Source: Desulfosporosinus cupriresistens
Lineage (GTDB): Bacteria; Bacillota; Desulfitobacteriia; Desulfitobacteriales; Desulfitobacteriaceae
DNA: 64,000 bases
Direction of reading: 5' to 3'
Assembly (NCBI RefSeq): GCF_001707885.1
Contig: NZ_MASS01000011.1
Location: 1-64,000 of the forward strand
The stretch's first letter is position 1. Every line of letters starts with the position of its first letter. The notes beneath the pieces were generated by a model. That model searched no databases. It was not told where the DNA came from and saw nothing but the letters and a program-made list of their open reading frames with translations. The position numbers and the translations under genes were made by a program. Shown piece by piece: positions 63,490-64,000 of the stretch.

Positions 63490-63545
63490 GTATGTTGACC
63501 TTAGTCAGGTCATTGGGTTGCGGGCAATTACGATGAGCGGGAAAG
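63490..63545 (+). repeat. Third fragment of the PLD-helicase gene
   Basis: ATGTTGACCTTAGTCAGGT, then CATTGGGTTGCGGGCAATTA and CGATGAGCGGGAA, match 24363-24418 with a small deletion. Confidence 0.7.
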
Positions 63546-63551
63546 AGTAAT

Positions 63552-63878
63552 GTGTCAAGAGAAAATGAACCTGAAAGAATACGTGCTGTACTGCACGATG
63601 TTGTTGAGGATTCGGATATTTCCTTCGATGATCTTCGTAAAGAGGGATTTTCAGAGGAAGTAATAATTGTTTTGGACTGACTAACCAAGCGCAAAGGTGA
63701 AAGCTATGATGAGTTTATTGCTAGAATACTAGGAAATGAAACTGCCTGTCATGTTAAGCTTGCAGACTTATGTGACAATATGAATCTGAGCAGGATTGAA
63801 AATACCACTCAGAAGGATGAAGCTAGAATGAAAAAATATAATGAAGCAGCTGAACGAATGATGGATTTTTGTCTTTGA
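63552..63878 (+). pseudogene. HD-domain (GTP pyrophosphokinase-like) relic
   Basis: The frame reads ERIRAVLHDVVEDSDISFDD, LRKEGFSEEVIIVLD, stop (TGA 63678-63680), LTKRKGESYDEFIARILGNE and CHVKLADLCDNMNLSRIENT. HDVVED is the HD metal motif and KLADLCDN the later Asp, as in RelA-like HD hydrolases. The N-terminus is missing, replaced by the helicase scrap. Confidence 0.7.
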
Positions 63879-64000
63879 GGCAGCAGTGCATTTATATCAA
63901 GATGCTTAAATCATGTAATCTCATTACTTCATAATTGGAAATTTAAATCCGGTTAATTCCTCACTCAGAGACCATAAACGGACAGCCTTCTCAGGATCAA
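63879..64000. other. Window edge, nothing recognised
   Basis: No frame or motif can be supported in the last 120 bases. Confidence 0.2.

Noticed and set aside
1-64000. CRISPR array, tRNA or rRNA genes
   Set aside because: No regularly spaced identical repeats and no tRNA or rRNA sequence were seen on reading both strands; weak cases cannot be excluded without a dedicated scan.

Overview
The window looks like chromosome from an anaerobic spore-forming Clostridia lineage of the Desulfosporosinus/Desulfitobacterium kind (inference). The support is AT-rich DNA with AGGAGG ribosome sites, frequent GTG and TTG starts, the DUF1659/DUF2922 pair, several DUF3102 genes, a SigO/RsoA-like split sigma factor and sigma-H-like promoters. 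I see no rRNA, tRNA or CRISPR array. The whole window is accessory DNA: defence genes, mobile-element wreckage, repeats and many broken genes.

Bases 1-21,000 form a cassette-like stretch. After IS110 and IS4 relics come a SIR2-STAND gene and a metallophosphoesterase-NB-ARC-TPR gene, both probable antiviral STAND proteins. They are followed by a run of small plus-strand genes (racemase, DUF5808, membrane proteins, zinc ribbon, DUF6236). These genes are separated by at least three families of dispersed non-coding repeats. One repeat copy contains a nested group II intron (twintron): an ORF-less outer intron whose domain V is interrupted by a second intron carrying a reverse transcriptase/maturase with an HNH domain.

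Bases 21,000-34,000 hold a large PLD nuclease-helicase between two XRE-repressor/double-operator switches. Next come DUF2922/DUF1659, a DUF3102 gene with an internal palindrome, a lipoprotein, a lysozyme-like protein and the split sigma factor. A graveyard of decayed pieces follows: a group II intron 3' end, two DUF3102 relics and an XRE relic.

Bases 34,000-43,700 carry RNA-repair and housekeeping-like genes: a truncated prfH followed by rtcB and a CCA-adding enzyme, then paiA and an ArsR regulator. A TnpB-only IS element comes next, then an MBL-fold hydrolase, a GNAT enzyme and a TcmP-fragment/DUF5131 pair.

Bases 43,700-64,000 are a second defence and DNA-processing cluster. It has a 1604-residue exonuclease-RecQ-UvrD fusion, a GIY-YIG nuclease with a DnaQ-like exonuclease, an IS91 relic, and a PIN/XRE-ImmA module. 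It also has a complete, overlapping ubiquitin-like operon (Ubl, E2, JAMM peptidase, E1) matching the Bil/Bub antiphage systems. A broken duplicate of the PLD-helicase, a MazG/DUF2075 helicase pair with an internal stop, a response-regulator receiver, an XRE regulator and an HD-domain relic finish the window.

Five sites with the sigma-H layout (AGG-box and GAAT-box at near-constant spacing) precede the SIR2, metallophosphoesterase, zinc-ribbon, helicase and RecQ-fusion genes. This suggests, as inference, that unrelated defence genes here share a growth-transition promoter.
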